Shown: piece after piece, positions 33,670-42,555 of the stretch
Position numbering within the stretch: position 1 is the stretch's first letter
Layout of the letters: every line of letters starts with the position of its first letter
Source of the DNA: Ectopseudomonas oleovorans
Lineage (GTDB): Bacteria > Pseudomonadota > Gammaproteobacteria > Pseudomonadales > Pseudomonadaceae
DNA length: 64,000 bases
Direction of reading: 5' to 3'
Assembly (NCBI RefSeq): GCF_003052605.1
Contig: NZ_QASO01000121.1
Location: 39,860-103,859 of the forward strand
Program-made: the position numbers and the translations under genes
Notes under the pieces: generated by a model
Seen by the model: the letters and a program-made list of their open reading frames with translations, nothing else
Database searches by the model: none
Told to the model about the DNA's origin: nothing

Positions 33670-34959
33670 ATGAACAGCCCGCAAAAACTGGATGACTACC
33701 AACTCTGTATTCGCGCTCTCAGCGACCGTATCGTCGAGGCACAGACCCCGATCCGTGTGCTGGATGCGGTGAAATGGGATGACGGTATCCGTGAGGCGTT
33801 TCTCCAGGCCAAGGGCAAGCAGTTGCCAGCGGTGGATCGCGACTACTACCTGAGTCGGCCGCTGGCCTTCGATGCCGCCGCGAAGAAACTGGAATTCCAG
33901 AACATCGAGCGTGACATCACCCGTCAACTCGGCCAGTTCAACCCGGTCGGGCAGATCATGCGGCGCATGTGCAAGGAATACCGCATGGTCATCCGCATGC
34001 TCGAAGCGCGTGGCACCGAGGACTTCGGCCTGATCAGCCAGGAGTTGTATGGCGCTGCCTCCGACGCCTTCCATGCCGGTGATCCGACCTTGGCCGACCT
34101 TGGCCTGATGCTCTCGGACTACCTCAACAACATCGCTGCGCGTGGTGACCTCGAAGACGAGGCCAAGACCCTCGGTGCCAGTGATGCGGTGAACATCCTG
34201 CAGCAGCGCCTGGCTGGCGTATTTGGCGACGAAACCATTCGTGTGTTCGAGTCCGACGGTATTCTCGCCGATGCCGCGGCTGGCGCCGACTACATCAAGA
34301 TCCGCAGCGATGCGCGTTTCAACGAGCGTGATGTCAAGGCGCTGGAGGTGCACGAAGGTCTGGTGCATGTCGGCACCACGCTCAACGGGCTCAACCAGCC
34401 GATCTGCACGTTCCTGGCCAAGGGCCCGCCCTCATCGACGGTGACCCAGGAAGGTCTGGCCATTCTCATGGAGGTGATCGCCTTTGCTTCCTACCCCACG
34501 CGCTTGCGCAAGCTGACCAACCGCACCCGCGCCATCCACATGGCCGAAGAGGGCGCGGATTTTCTCGAGGTATTCGAGTTCTTCCGCGAGCAGGGCTATG
34601 GCCTTGAAGGCGGTTACAGCAATGCCAGCCGGGTGTTCCGTGGGTCCTTGCCGACGGGCCTGCCGTTCACCAAGGACCTGTCGTACCTCAAGGGCTTCAT
34701 CCTGATCTACAACTACATCCAGCTGGCGGTGCGCAAAGGCAAGCTGGAGCAGATTCCGCTGCTGTTCTGCGGCAAGACTACCCTGGAAGACATGCGCACC
34801 CTGCGCAAACTGGTGGACGAGGGCCTGGTGCAGCCGCCGAAGTACCTGCCGCCGCAGTTTCAGGACATGAACGCGCTGTCGGCCTGGATGTGCTTCTCCA
34901 ACTTCCTCAATCACCTGAGCCTGGATCGCATCGAAGCGGACTACGCCAATATTCTTTGA
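33670..34959 (+). CDS. QEGLA-motif (DUF1704) putative tyrosine carboxypeptidase
   Basis: A 429-residue protein of the 'flavohemoglobin expression-modulating QEGLA motif' family (DUF1704). A putative zinc-peptidase HExxxH site is visible as VHEGLVHVGTT (about 235), and the family motif QEGLA follows in TVTQEGLAILME (about 258-269), probably supplying a third ligand. The eukaryotic relatives (MATCAP) remove C-terminal tyrosine from tubulin; the bacterial substrate is unknown. The gene is coupled to the upstream lipoprotein. Confidence 0.88.
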   Translation: MNSPQKLDDYQLCIRALSDRIVEAQTPIRVLDAVKWDDGIREAFLQAKGKQLPAVDRDYYLSRPLAFDAAAKKLEFQNIERDITRQLGQFNPVGQIMRRMCKEYRMVIRMLEARGTEDFGLISQELYGAASDAFHAGDPTLADLGLMLSDYLNNIAARGDLEDEAKTLGASDAVNILQQRLAGVFGDETIRVFESDGILADAAAGADYIKIRSDARFNERDVKALEVHEGLVHVGTTLNGLNQPICTFLAKGPPSSTVTQEGLAILMEVIAFASYPTRLRKLTNRTRAIHMAEEGADFLEVFEFFREQGYGLEGGYSNASRVFRGSLPTGLPFTKDLSYLKGFILIYNYIQLAVRKGKLEQIPLLFCGKTTLEDMRTLRKLVDEGLVQPPKYLPPQFQDMNALSAWMCFSNFLNHLSLDRIEADYANIL

Positions 34960-35047
34960 TCGCAGTCCGGTAGGGTGCGCTGTGCGCACCGTCGGCGCCA
35001 CGCTTCGCCAGGCATACACCGTCTTGGCCTACTTCGGAGACCAGCAA

Positions 35048-35794
35048 GTGCCCAGCCATCAACTCGAATACGAAATCCTCGGCGCTTCGGCGCAATCGGT
35101 GGAGATCATTCTCGACCCCGGTGAGACGGTGGTCGCCGAAGCCGGGGCGATGAACTACATGACCGACGGCGTGCGCTTCGAGACGCGCATGGGCGATGGC
35201 TCGTCCAGCGGTCTGCTGGGCAAGCTGTGGAGCGTCGGCAAACGCATGCTCACCGGCGAGTCACTGTTCATGACCCACTTCAGCAATGCCGGCAAAAGTC
35301 AGGCACGAGTGGCCTTCGCCGCGCCTTATCCGGGCACCGTGGTGCCCATCGACCTGGCGAAGATCGGCGGGCGCTTGATCTGCCAGAAAGACGCCTTCCT
35401 CTGCGCCGCGCATGGCACCAGCATCGGCATCAGCTTCGCCAAACGCCTGGGCGCCGGCTTCTTCGGCGGCGAGGGTTTCATCCTGCAGAAGCTCGAAGGT
35501 GACGGCCTGGCCTTCGTGCATGCCGGTGGCACGGTGATCCGCAAGGAGCTGAACAACGAAACCCTGCGCCTGGACACCGGCTGCCTGGTGGCCTTCAGCA
35601 GTGGCATCGATTACGACATCGCTCTGGCCGGCGGCCTCAAGAGCATGCTGTTCGGCGGCGAAGGCATCTTGCTGACCACGCTCAAGGGTACCGGCACGGT
35701 GTGGATTCAGAGCCTGCCGTTCTCGCGCCTGGCCGAGCGCGTCTATGCGGCGACTGTTCAGGCGCGCGAAGAGGTGCGCGCCGGTGGCAAGTAG
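35048..35794 (+). CDS. TIGR00266/AIM24 family protein
   Basis: A 248-residue beta-rich protein of the AIM24 (TIGR00266) family: LEYEILGASAQSVEIILDPGETVVAEAGAMNYMTDG (read in parts) near the N terminus, then repeated glycine-rich strands (GGEGFILQKLEGDG, TGCLVAFSSGIDYDI, FGGEGILLTTLKGTG). The fold is tryptophan-RNA-binding-like; function is unknown. GTG 35048 with CGGAGA upstream gives the expected N terminus; a longer frame from 34982 has no family similarity. It overlaps the next gene. Confidence 0.9.
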   Translation: MPSHQLEYEILGASAQSVEIILDPGETVVAEAGAMNYMTDGVRFETRMGDGSSSGLLGKLWSVGKRMLTGESLFMTHFSNAGKSQARVAFAAPYPGTVVPIDLAKIGGRLICQKDAFLCAAHGTSIGISFAKRLGAGFFGGEGFILQKLEGDGLAFVHAGGTVIRKELNNETLRLDTGCLVAFSSGIDYDIALAGGLKSMLFGGEGILLTTLKGTGTVWIQSLPFSRLAERVYAATVQAREEVRAGGK

Positions 35795-36677
35795 CCTACG
35801 GGCGCTGGTGTTGCTGCTGGCCAGCCTGTGGCTGGCCGGTTGCAGCGGCCTGCTGTTCTACCCGGAACCAGGGCTGCCGATTACCCCGGAGCGTGCCGGG
35901 CTGGAATACCGCGACATCGAGCTGCGCGCCGCCGATGGCACGCGTTTACACGCCTGGTGGCTGCCGGCCAAGGCTGGGGTGCAGGTCAAGGGCACGGTAC
36001 TGCACCTGCATGGCAATGGCGGCAACCTGGCCTGGCACCTGGGTGGCGTTCACTGGCTGCCGGAGCAGGGCTATCAGGTGCTGATGCTGGATTACCGGGG
36101 GTATGGCCTGTCCGCTGGCAAGCCGCGTTTGCCCGAGGTCTACCAGGATATCGACGCGGCCTTCGCCTGGCTCGATCAGGCGCCGCAGGTGCAGGGCGCG
36201 CCGCTTTTCCTGCTTGGGCAGAGCCTCGGTGGTGCGTTGGCCGTGCATTATCTGGCCGAGCATCCCGAGCGCCAATCGACCTTGCAGGCCATTGCACTGG
36301 ACGGTGTGCCGGCCAGCTATCGCGACGTTGCCCAGCATGCGCTGAGCAAGTCCTGGTTGACCTGGCCGCTGCAGGTGCCGCTGTCCTGGCTGGTGCCGGA
36401 CGGCGACAGCGCGATTCACAGCATCGATCGACTCGCAGGCGCGCCCTTGCTGATCTATCACAGTGTTGACGACGCGATCGTGCCGCTTTCCAATGGCCAG
36501 CATTTGTATCAAGCTGCGCGCCCGCCACGCGCCTTTCAGGCGACCCGTGGCCCGCATGTGCAAACCTTTGCCGAGCCCGCCTGGCGTCAGTCGCTACTGG
36601 CGTTCTTCGTCGCGCCGCAGGCCTACGTCGAGCGCCTGGGACCGGCTACCGAATCCGCAACAGAGAGTCCGCAATGA
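35784..36677 (+). CDS. Alpha/beta hydrolase lipoprotein
   Basis: A 297-residue exported lipoprotein: lipobox LAGC in SLWLAGCSGLLFYPEP. The hydrolase core has the oxyanion region LHGNGGNLAWH, strand DYRGYGLSAGKP, the nucleophile elbow GQSLGGAL, the acid in YHSVDDAIVP and the histidine in RGPHVQTF. This is the BEM46/YqkD-like group (DUF/alpha-beta hydrolase). GTG 35784 overlaps the AIM24-like gene's stop by 11 bases. Substrate is unknown, probably an ester or peptide at the inner face of the outer membrane. Confidence 0.88.
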   Translation: MASSLRALVLLLASLWLAGCSGLLFYPEPGLPITPERAGLEYRDIELRAADGTRLHAWWLPAKAGVQVKGTVLHLHGNGGNLAWHLGGVHWLPEQGYQVLMLDYRGYGLSAGKPRLPEVYQDIDAAFAWLDQAPQVQGAPLFLLGQSLGGALAVHYLAEHPERQSTLQAIALDGVPASYRDVAQHALSKSWLTWPLQVPLSWLVPDGDSAIHSIDRLAGAPLLIYHSVDDAIVPLSNGQHLYQAARPPRAFQATRGPHVQTFAEPAWRQSLLAFFVAPQAYVERLGPATESATESPQ

Positions 36678-36997
36678 CCGAACGTAACCCCATTCCCCTG
36701 ATCCTCACAGGTATCGCCAGCATCGTCGGCACCATCGGCGTGCTTTGGTACTACGGCTACGTGCATTTCGCCAAACCGGAAGATGCGCTGCTGCTGTCCG
36801 ATTTCACCATGCTCAAGACCATTCCTGGTGAGGACTACAAGGTCTCGCTGAAACCGGCCAATCAGGTGGCGCAGTGCATCGATGGCGTGCTGGTATTGTT
36901 CGACATGCAGCAGAAGGGGCTGACCGGCGTGCTGGTGGACAACAAGAAGCAGGCGGTGCGCTGCATCGGCCAGGAAACCCCGGCCCTGGAGCAGTAA
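36674..36997 (+). CDS. Conserved hypothetical membrane protein
   Basis: A 107-residue protein with one N-terminal transmembrane helix (about 8-28, IPLILTGIASIVGTIGVLWYY) and a periplasmic tail with two cysteines (AQCIDGVL and VRCIGQE) that could form a disulfide. Its ATG overlaps the hydrolase stop (ATGA). I recall a protein at this position in P. aeruginosa but no function. Confidence 0.8.
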   Translation: MTERNPIPLILTGIASIVGTIGVLWYYGYVHFAKPEDALLLSDFTMLKTIPGEDYKVSLKPANQVAQCIDGVLVLFDMQQKGLTGVLVDNKKQAVRCIGQETPALEQ

Positions 36998-37537
36998 GGT
37001 CCGGCGCTAAAAAGAAGGTCCTTCGCATAGTTTGGGGAAAGTGCGGGTTGACACACCGGACTGGCAATTATGTGTGGGCTTTCGATGACTTGGTACTCTC
37101 CATTCTCACGCCGCCTGGCCTGATGGGTTTCGCCCCTTACGGGGGCGAGTCACTTGATTCGCTGCGCTCACCCTTCGGGCCAGCCTGCGGCTGTTACTTC
37201 GCTGCGCTTCGTAGCTCTTGCCCAAGAGAAAGTAACCAAAGAGAAGGGCACCCCGACATCCGAGCTAGACGCCCCCGCCCTGCTGCGCCGGGGTTCCCTC
37301 GCTCCATCACCACTCCAGGGGCACGACCGGATGCGGCCCACTGACGAAGGGCCATCCATGGCCCATCGCAGCTCTCGCGACATCCATGTCGCTCAACCCC
37401 TTACGTGGCGATTCCACTCGGCCTCCTGAGGGGAATTGGACGTCGCCTGTACCATCGCAGTTGAAGAGCAAAGGCAAAGGCCAGACGCCGCCAATTCCAA
37501 TTCCGCAAAGATTACGTAAGCTCGCGACCTGGCCCCT
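36998..37537. repeat. Repeat-rich non-coding region upstream of ppc
   Basis: No genuine gene is supported. The minus strand at 37168-37430 carries a sequence I recall as scattered through Pseudomonas-type genomes (minus-strand reading GVPFSLVTFSWARA; the plus strand has CAAGAGAAAGTAACCAAAGA). An inverted repeat spans it: CACTCGGCCTCCTGAGGGG at 37415-37433 against CCCCTTCAGGAGGCCGAGTG at 37533-37552, with AATTGGACG and CGCCAATTCCAATT pairing inside. The outer arms (37371-37430 and 37541-37590) are diverged copies of the same sequence. Confidence 0.55.
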
Positions 37538-37675
37538 TCAGGAGGCCGAGTGAAGGTGTTGCGTAGGGGGAGCGAGCCGCATGGATGCACCCAGTGCCAG
37601 GGCAGCCAGTTTGATCCCGTGCAGGCGGCTGCGCGGGGCTTTCTCGGTATGGGGCTTCATGGCGGCTAACTTCAT
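37538..37675 (-). CDS. Possible 45-residue peptide
   Basis: A short minus-strand ORF with AGGAG 8 bases upstream of its ATG. It begins MKLAAMKPHTEKAPRSRLHG and has a central GIKLAALALGASM segment. It is basic at the N terminus and mildly hydrophobic in the middle. Its 3' end lies in the inverted repeat described upstream. I do not recognise it. The good ribosome site is the only support for translation. Confidence 0.3.
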   Translation of the reverse strand: MKLAAMKPHTEKAPRSRLHGIKLAALALGASMRLAPPTQHLHSAS

Positions 37676-37992
37676 TTGAAACACTCCTATGAACGACGTT
37701 ATCCGTGGCAATTGGCCCATCGTGATGCTCGTCTACCAAGGGGCTTGGCGATATTGGCGTGTCACGATGGCTTGTCTCTTTGCCCAGGTCACTCAGTTCA
37801 CGCAGGTATTTGCGCGACAGCGCCAGAAAGCGCGGTGTGGGCCCTATGTCCTCTTACAGCGGGTCGCCTTGCTCGTCCAGCGCCACGACCTTGCTGCCGC
37901 GCACGTAGGGCTGCCTGGGTACGCGTCGCACCCTTGTAAGAAGTTGGCGCGCTGGGCACTCTGTTGACACCGGACAGGAGAAGGAGTGCGAC

Positions 37993-40629
37993 ATGGCGGA
38001 AATCGATGCGCGCCTGCGTGAAGAGGTGCACCTGCTCGGCGAGCTGCTCGGGCACACCATCAGCACCCAGTTGGGCGACGAGTTTCTCGACAAGATCGAA
38101 CGCATACGCAAGTCGGCCAAGGCCGGTCGTCGTGGCTCTGCCGCGGGTGCCGAGCAGTTGACCAGCACCCTGGGGGACCTGGGTGACGACGAACTGCTGC
38201 CGGTGGCGCGGGCCTTCAATCAGTTTCTCAACCTGGCCAACATCGCCGAGCAGCAGCACCGTGTGCGCCGTCGCCGTGCCGGTGAGCCCGAGCCATTCGA
38301 GTTGCGCGTGCTCGACGAGCTGCTCGAGCGCCTGCTCGCCGCCGGGCAGGGCAGCGATGATCTGGCGCGGCAACTGGGGCGTCTGGACATCGAACTGGTG
38401 CTGACCGCGCACCCCACCGAAGTGGCGCGGCGTACGCTGATCCAGAAATACGATGCCATCGCCGCGCAACTGACGGCGCTGGATCACAGCGACCTGTCGC
38501 CGAGTGAACGTGAGCGCATCGTCGAACGTTTGCAGCGGCTGATCGCCGAGGCTTGGCACACCGAGGAAATTCGTCGTAGCCGGCCCAGCCCGGTGGACGA
38601 AGCCAAGTGGGGTTTCGCTGTCATCGAGCATTCGCTATGGCAGGCCGTGCCGCAGTTCCTGCGCCGTGCCGATCAGAGCCTGCAGGCCGCTACCGGCCTG
38701 CGTCTGCCGCTGGAGGCTGCGCCGATTCGCTTCGCCTCGTGGATGGGCGGTGACCGTGACGGCAACCCCAATGTCACCGCGCGCGTGACCCGTGAGGTGT
38801 TGCTGCTGGCGCGCTGGATGGCCGCTGATCTCTACCTGCGCGACGTGGACAATCTGGCCGCGGAACTGTCCATGCAGCAGGCCAGTGACGAACTGCGCGC
38901 GCAGGTGGGCGACAGTGCCGAACCGTACCGTGCCTTGCTCAAGCAGCTGCGCGAGCGCCTGCGCGAAACGCGTAGCTGGGCGCAGCAGGCCCTCACTGCC
39001 GATGTGGCGCCGAGTACTGCAGTGCTGTGCGACAACCATGAGCTGCTGGCGCCGCTGCAGCTCTGCTACCAGTCGCTGCATGCCTGCGGCATGGGTGTGA
39101 TTGCCGATGGTCCGTTGCTCGATTGCCTGCGCCGGGCAGCCACCTTCGGTCTATTTCTGGTACGCCTCGATGTTCGTCAGGATTCCTCCCGGCACGCTGC
39201 GGCGATGTCGGAAATCACCGATTATCTCGGCCTCGGTCGCTACGTCGAATGGGATGAGGAGGCGCGCCTCAGTTTTCTCCAGCGCGAGCTGGATAACCGC
39301 CGGCCACTGCTGCCGAACGACTATCGTCCTTCGGCCGATACTGCCGAGGTACTCGCCACCTGCCGCGAGGTGGCTGCCGCTCCCGCCGCATCGCTGGGCT
39401 CCTACGTGATCTCCATGGCCGGTGCTGCCTCCGACGTGCTGGCCGTGCAACTGCTGCTGAAAGAGGCCGGGTTGCGCCGGCCGATGCGGGTGGTGCCACT
39501 TTTCGAAACCCTGGCCGATTTGGACCACGCCGGGCCGGTTATCGACCGGCTACTGGGGTTGCCCGGCTATCGCGCGCGGCTGCATGGCCCTCAGGAAGTG
39601 ATGATCGGTTATTCCGATTCGGCCAAGGACGCCGGCACCACCGCGGCAGCCTGGGCGCAGTACCGCGCCCAGGAGGAACTGGTGCGCCTGTGTCGCGAGC
39701 ACCAGGTCGAGTTGCTCCTGTTCCACGGTCGTGGTGGCACCGTCGGTCGCGGGGGTGGCCCCGCTCACGCGGCTATCCTGTCGCAACCCCCTGGCTCGGT
39801 GGCGGGGCGGTTCCGCACGACCGAGCAGGGTGAAATGATCCGCTTCAAGTTCGGCCTGCCGGATATCGCCGAGCAGAATCTCAACCTCTATCTGGCTGCA
39901 GTGCTGGAAGCCACGCTACTGCCACCGCCAGCACCGGAGCCGAGCTGGCGGGCGATGATGGACCGCCTCGCCGATGCCGGAGTGAAGGCTTATCGCGACG
40001 TGGTGCGCGAGCATCCGCAGTTCGTCGAATATTTCCGCCAGGCCACGCCGGAGCAGGAGCTCGGCCGTTTGCCGCTGGGCAGCCGCCCGGCCAAGCGGCG
40101 CGAAGGCGGTGTGGAGAGCCTGCGGGCGATCCCGTGGATCTTCGCCTGGACCCAGACGCGACTGATGCTGCCGGCCTGGCTCGGCTGGGAGCAGGCCCTG
40201 GGACAAGCCCTGCAAGGCGGTGATGCTGACCTGCTGAAAAGCATGCGCGAACAATGGCCGTTCTTTCGCACCCGCATCGACATGCTGGAAATGGTCCTGA
40301 CCAAGGCGGACGCCAATATCGCTGCCCTGTATGACCAGCGCCTGGTCGAGCCGGCACTGCAGCCGCTGGGTGCGCAGTTACGCGACCTATTGTCGCAGGC
40401 GTGCGCTGCCGTGCTGGAATTGACCGGGCAGTCGCGCCTGCTCGCGCACAATCCGGAAACCCTGGAATCGATCAGCGTACGCAACACCTACCTCGACCCG
40501 CTGCACCTGCTGCAGGTCGAGCTGCTGGCGCGCTGCCGGCAACGTCAACAGGCGCCCGAGAGCCCTCTGGAGCAGGCGTTGCTGGTCAGCGTGGCAGGTA
40601 TCGCTGCAGGTTTGCGCAACACCGGTTGA
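37993..40629 (+). CDS. ppc: Phosphoenolpyruvate carboxylase
   Basis: An 878-residue enzyme that adds bicarbonate to phosphoenolpyruvate to refill oxaloacetate. Diagnostic sites: VLTAHPTEVARRT with the catalytic histidine (about 136-148), GGDRDGNPNVT (about 252-262), the FHGRGGTVGRGGGP loop (about 577-590) and TTEQGEMIRFKFG (about 610). The C-terminal RNTG is typical. AGGAGAAGGAG lies upstream. It stands alone, followed by adk after 222 bases. Confidence 0.98.
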   Translation: MAEIDARLREEVHLLGELLGHTISTQLGDEFLDKIERIRKSAKAGRRGSAAGAEQLTSTLGDLGDDELLPVARAFNQFLNLANIAEQQHRVRRRRAGEPEPFELRVLDELLERLLAAGQGSDDLARQLGRLDIELVLTAHPTEVARRTLIQKYDAIAAQLTALDHSDLSPSERERIVERLQRLIAEAWHTEEIRRSRPSPVDEAKWGFAVIEHSLWQAVPQFLRRADQSLQAATGLRLPLEAAPIRFASWMGGDRDGNPNVTARVTREVLLLARWMAADLYLRDVDNLAAELSMQQASDELRAQVGDSAEPYRALLKQLRERLRETRSWAQQALTADVAPSTAVLCDNHELLAPLQLCYQSLHACGMGVIADGPLLDCLRRAATFGLFLVRLDVRQDSSRHAAAMSEITDYLGLGRYVEWDEEARLSFLQRELDNRRPLLPNDYRPSADTAEVLATCREVAAAPAASLGSYVISMAGAASDVLAVQLLLKEAGLRRPMRVVPLFETLADLDHAGPVIDRLLGLPGYRARLHGPQEVMIGYSDSAKDAGTTAAAWAQYRAQEELVRLCREHQVELLLFHGRGGTVGRGGGPAHAAILSQPPGSVAGRFRTTEQGEMIRFKFGLPDIAEQNLNLYLAAVLEATLLPPPAPEPSWRAMMDRLADAGVKAYRDVVREHPQFVEYFRQATPEQELGRLPLGSRPAKRREGGVESLRAIPWIFAWTQTRLMLPAWLGWEQALGQALQGGDADLLKSMREQWPFFRTRIDMLEMVLTKADANIAALYDQRLVEPALQPLGAQLRDLLSQACAAVLELTGQSRLLAHNPETLESISVRNTYLDPLHLLQVELLARCRQRQQAPESPLEQALLVSVAGIAAGLRNTG

Positions 40630-40851
40630 AGGACGGCAGGTGCTGGCCGTCATATGCCTGGCCAGCGTCATGTGCCTGATTCAGGCCGCCAGGAGGAGGG
40701 TTTTATCCGACTTTTGGCGGCTTGTGCGCCTGGGGTGCGCTGTGTATCTTGAGCAGCCTTTTGGCCGCTACGGCAGCCGCACTACATTCAAGAGATTGGC
40801 CCCACGAGGCGAGTCCGACCGATTACTACATAACTCTTGAGGAGCACATCG

Positions 40852-41499
40852 ATGCGCGTGATTCTGCTGGGGGCGCCCGGTGCCGGCAAAGGTACCCAGG
40901 CTCGCTACATCACCGAGAAATTCGGCATTCCGCAAATCTCCACTGGCGACATGTTGCGTGCTGCGGTCAAGGCTGGCACCGAGCTCGGCCTGAAGGCCAA
41001 GAGCGTTATGGACGCAGGCGGTCTGGTCTCCGACGACCTGATCATCAATCTGGTCAAGGAGCGTATCGCTCAGGCCGATTGTGCCAATGGCTTTTTGTTC
41101 GACGGTTTCCCGCGCACCATTCCGCAAGCCGAAGCGCTGCGCGAGGCCGGCGTAGCGCTGGATCACGTGGTTGAAATCGCCGTTGAGGACGAGGAAATCG
41201 TCAAGCGTCTGTCCGGCCGCCGTGTCCACCCGGCTTCCGGCCGCGTCTACCACATCGAGTACAACCCGCCGAAGGTTGCCGGCAAGGACGACATCAGCGG
41301 TGAAGAGCTGGTTCAGCGCGAAGACGACAAGGAAGAAACCGTGCGTCATCGCCTGTCCGTCTACCACTCGCAGACCAAGCCGTTGGTGGACTTCTACAAG
41401 AAGCTCTCCGCCGAGACCGGTACGCCGAAATACAGCCATATCCCGGGTGTCGGCAGCGTCGAAGAAATCACCGCGAAGACCCTGGCAGCCCTTGGCTGA
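40852..41499 (+). CDS. adk: Adenylate kinase
   Basis: A 215-residue enzyme interconverting 2 ADP with ATP and AMP. P-loop GAPGAGKGTQ at residues 7-16, the AMP site ISTGDMLRAAV, DGFPRTIPQA, and a long LID domain (GRRVHPASGRVYHIEYNPP) without zinc cysteines, as in other gammaproteobacteria. TTGAGGAG precedes the ATG; a five-codon upstream extension is rejected. A strong terminator follows. Confidence 0.98.
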   Translation: MRVILLGAPGAGKGTQARYITEKFGIPQISTGDMLRAAVKAGTELGLKAKSVMDAGGLVSDDLIINLVKERIAQADCANGFLFDGFPRTIPQAEALREAGVALDHVVEIAVEDEEIVKRLSGRRVHPASGRVYHIEYNPPKVAGKDDISGEELVQREDDKEETVRHRLSVYHSQTKPLVDFYKKLSAETGTPKYSHIPGVGSVEEITAKTLAALG

Positions 41500-41523
41500 G
41501 TCCAGCTCACCCAGCGTTATCGC

Positions 41524-41549
41524 AACAAGGCCCCGCAAGGGGCCTTGTT
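41524..41549 (+). terminator. Rho-independent terminator after adk
   Basis: AACAAGGCCCC (41524-41534) pairs perfectly with GGGGCCTTGTT (41539-41549) around GCAA, followed by CGTTTAT. The T run is short but the stem is strong. Confidence 0.8.
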
Positions 41550-41679
41550 CGTTTATGGAACCTGATACGTTCAGGTCGTTCTCAAGCATGGCCGCGCAAT
41601 GTGTGCCGGCTAGTATCGACGATGTAGCTTCCGGCCGGCGCCGGGGCGTGTCGATAACCTATAAGGAAGAGGGCATTCA

Positions 41680-42439
41680 ATGACCGAGAAACGCATCTGG
41701 CTGGGCCTTGCGGTATCGCTGCTGGCCACTCCGCTGGCATTTGCTGACAGCAAAGAAGATTGTTCCGTCGCCGAATTCACCATGGGTTTGCGCTTTCAGC
41801 AGCAGTCCGCGGAGGTCCAGGCGCTACAACTGCAGGCCTACAACATCGCCACGGAGAAGCTCGACAAGGCTGTGGCGGCGGCGAAGGATCCCTCGAAGCT
41901 GGCCATCGTCACCGACCTCGATGAAACCGTGATCGACAACAGCGCGCTGCTGGCCCGCGATCTGGCCAACGTCATCAGTACGACGCCTGGGACACCTGGC
42001 TGCCCTGGGAGCGTGACGGCACCCCCGAACTGATCCCCGGCGCGAAGAAATTCCTCGAGCATGCCGACAAGCTCGGTGTGACCATCCGCTACATCTCCGA
42101 CCGCGCCGACGAGCAGAAGAAGTACACCCTGGCCACCCTGAGCAAGCTGGGCCTGCCGCAGGTGTCGGAGGAGAGCGTGCTGCTGCTCGGGCCGCCCAAG
42201 GTCGAGCGCCGCGCCATCGTCAGCGCCGATCATCAGATCATCATGCTGCTGGGCGACACGCTGCATGATTTCGACGCACGTTTTCGCAAGACACCGCTCG
42301 ACGCACAGCGTAATACCGTTGCCGAAGAGTCCGGCAAGTGGGGCGTCGAGTGGATCGTGTCCCCAATGCCGGCTACGGCACCTGGTCCAAGGCGCCGCTT
42401 AAAGGCTGGGAGGCCGAGCCGGTAGTCGAGCCTTGGTAG
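41680..42439 (+). pseudogene. HAD-family acid phosphatase (class B/e(P4)-like) with two frameshifts
   Basis: The N-terminal frame has a signal peptide (LGLAVSLLATPLAFA) and the HAD motif VTDLDETVIDNSALLARDLAN. Near 41970 AACGTCATC appears to lack one base; in the next frame HQYDAWDTWLPWERDGTPELIPGA and the rest of the fold follow (VTIRYISDRADEQKKYTL, GDTLHDF). Near 42363 GTGTCCCCAATG again lacks one base before NAGYGTWSKAPLKGWEAEP and the TAG at 42437. Restoring one base at each place gives a complete periplasmic phosphatase of about 250 residues. Both lesions are single-base deletions in short runs, so they are either true inactivation or sequencing errors. Confidence 0.85.
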
Positions 42440-42509
42440 GGCAACGCTGATCCCCGTCGGTCGCTCGGCGCAAGTCGGGCGCCGACATAGTGCTGGAAAA
42501 AATGTCGTC

Positions 42510-42536
42510 GAGCCGGTCTAATGCCGGCTCTTTTTT
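42510..42536 (+). terminator. Rho-independent terminator before tsaB
   Basis: GAGCCGG (42510-42516) pairs with CCGGCTC (42524-42530) around a 7-base loop, followed by six T residues. It ends the phosphatase transcript 20 bases before tsaB. Confidence 0.85.
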
Positions 42537-42555
42537 ATTCAGCTGTCCGAATGCA

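Noticed and set aside
37168..37383. A 71-codon minus-strand ORF in the desert upstream of ppc
   Set aside because: It resembles spurious proteins predicted from a dispersed repeat. No ribosome site was seen, so it is described as a repeat rather than a gene.
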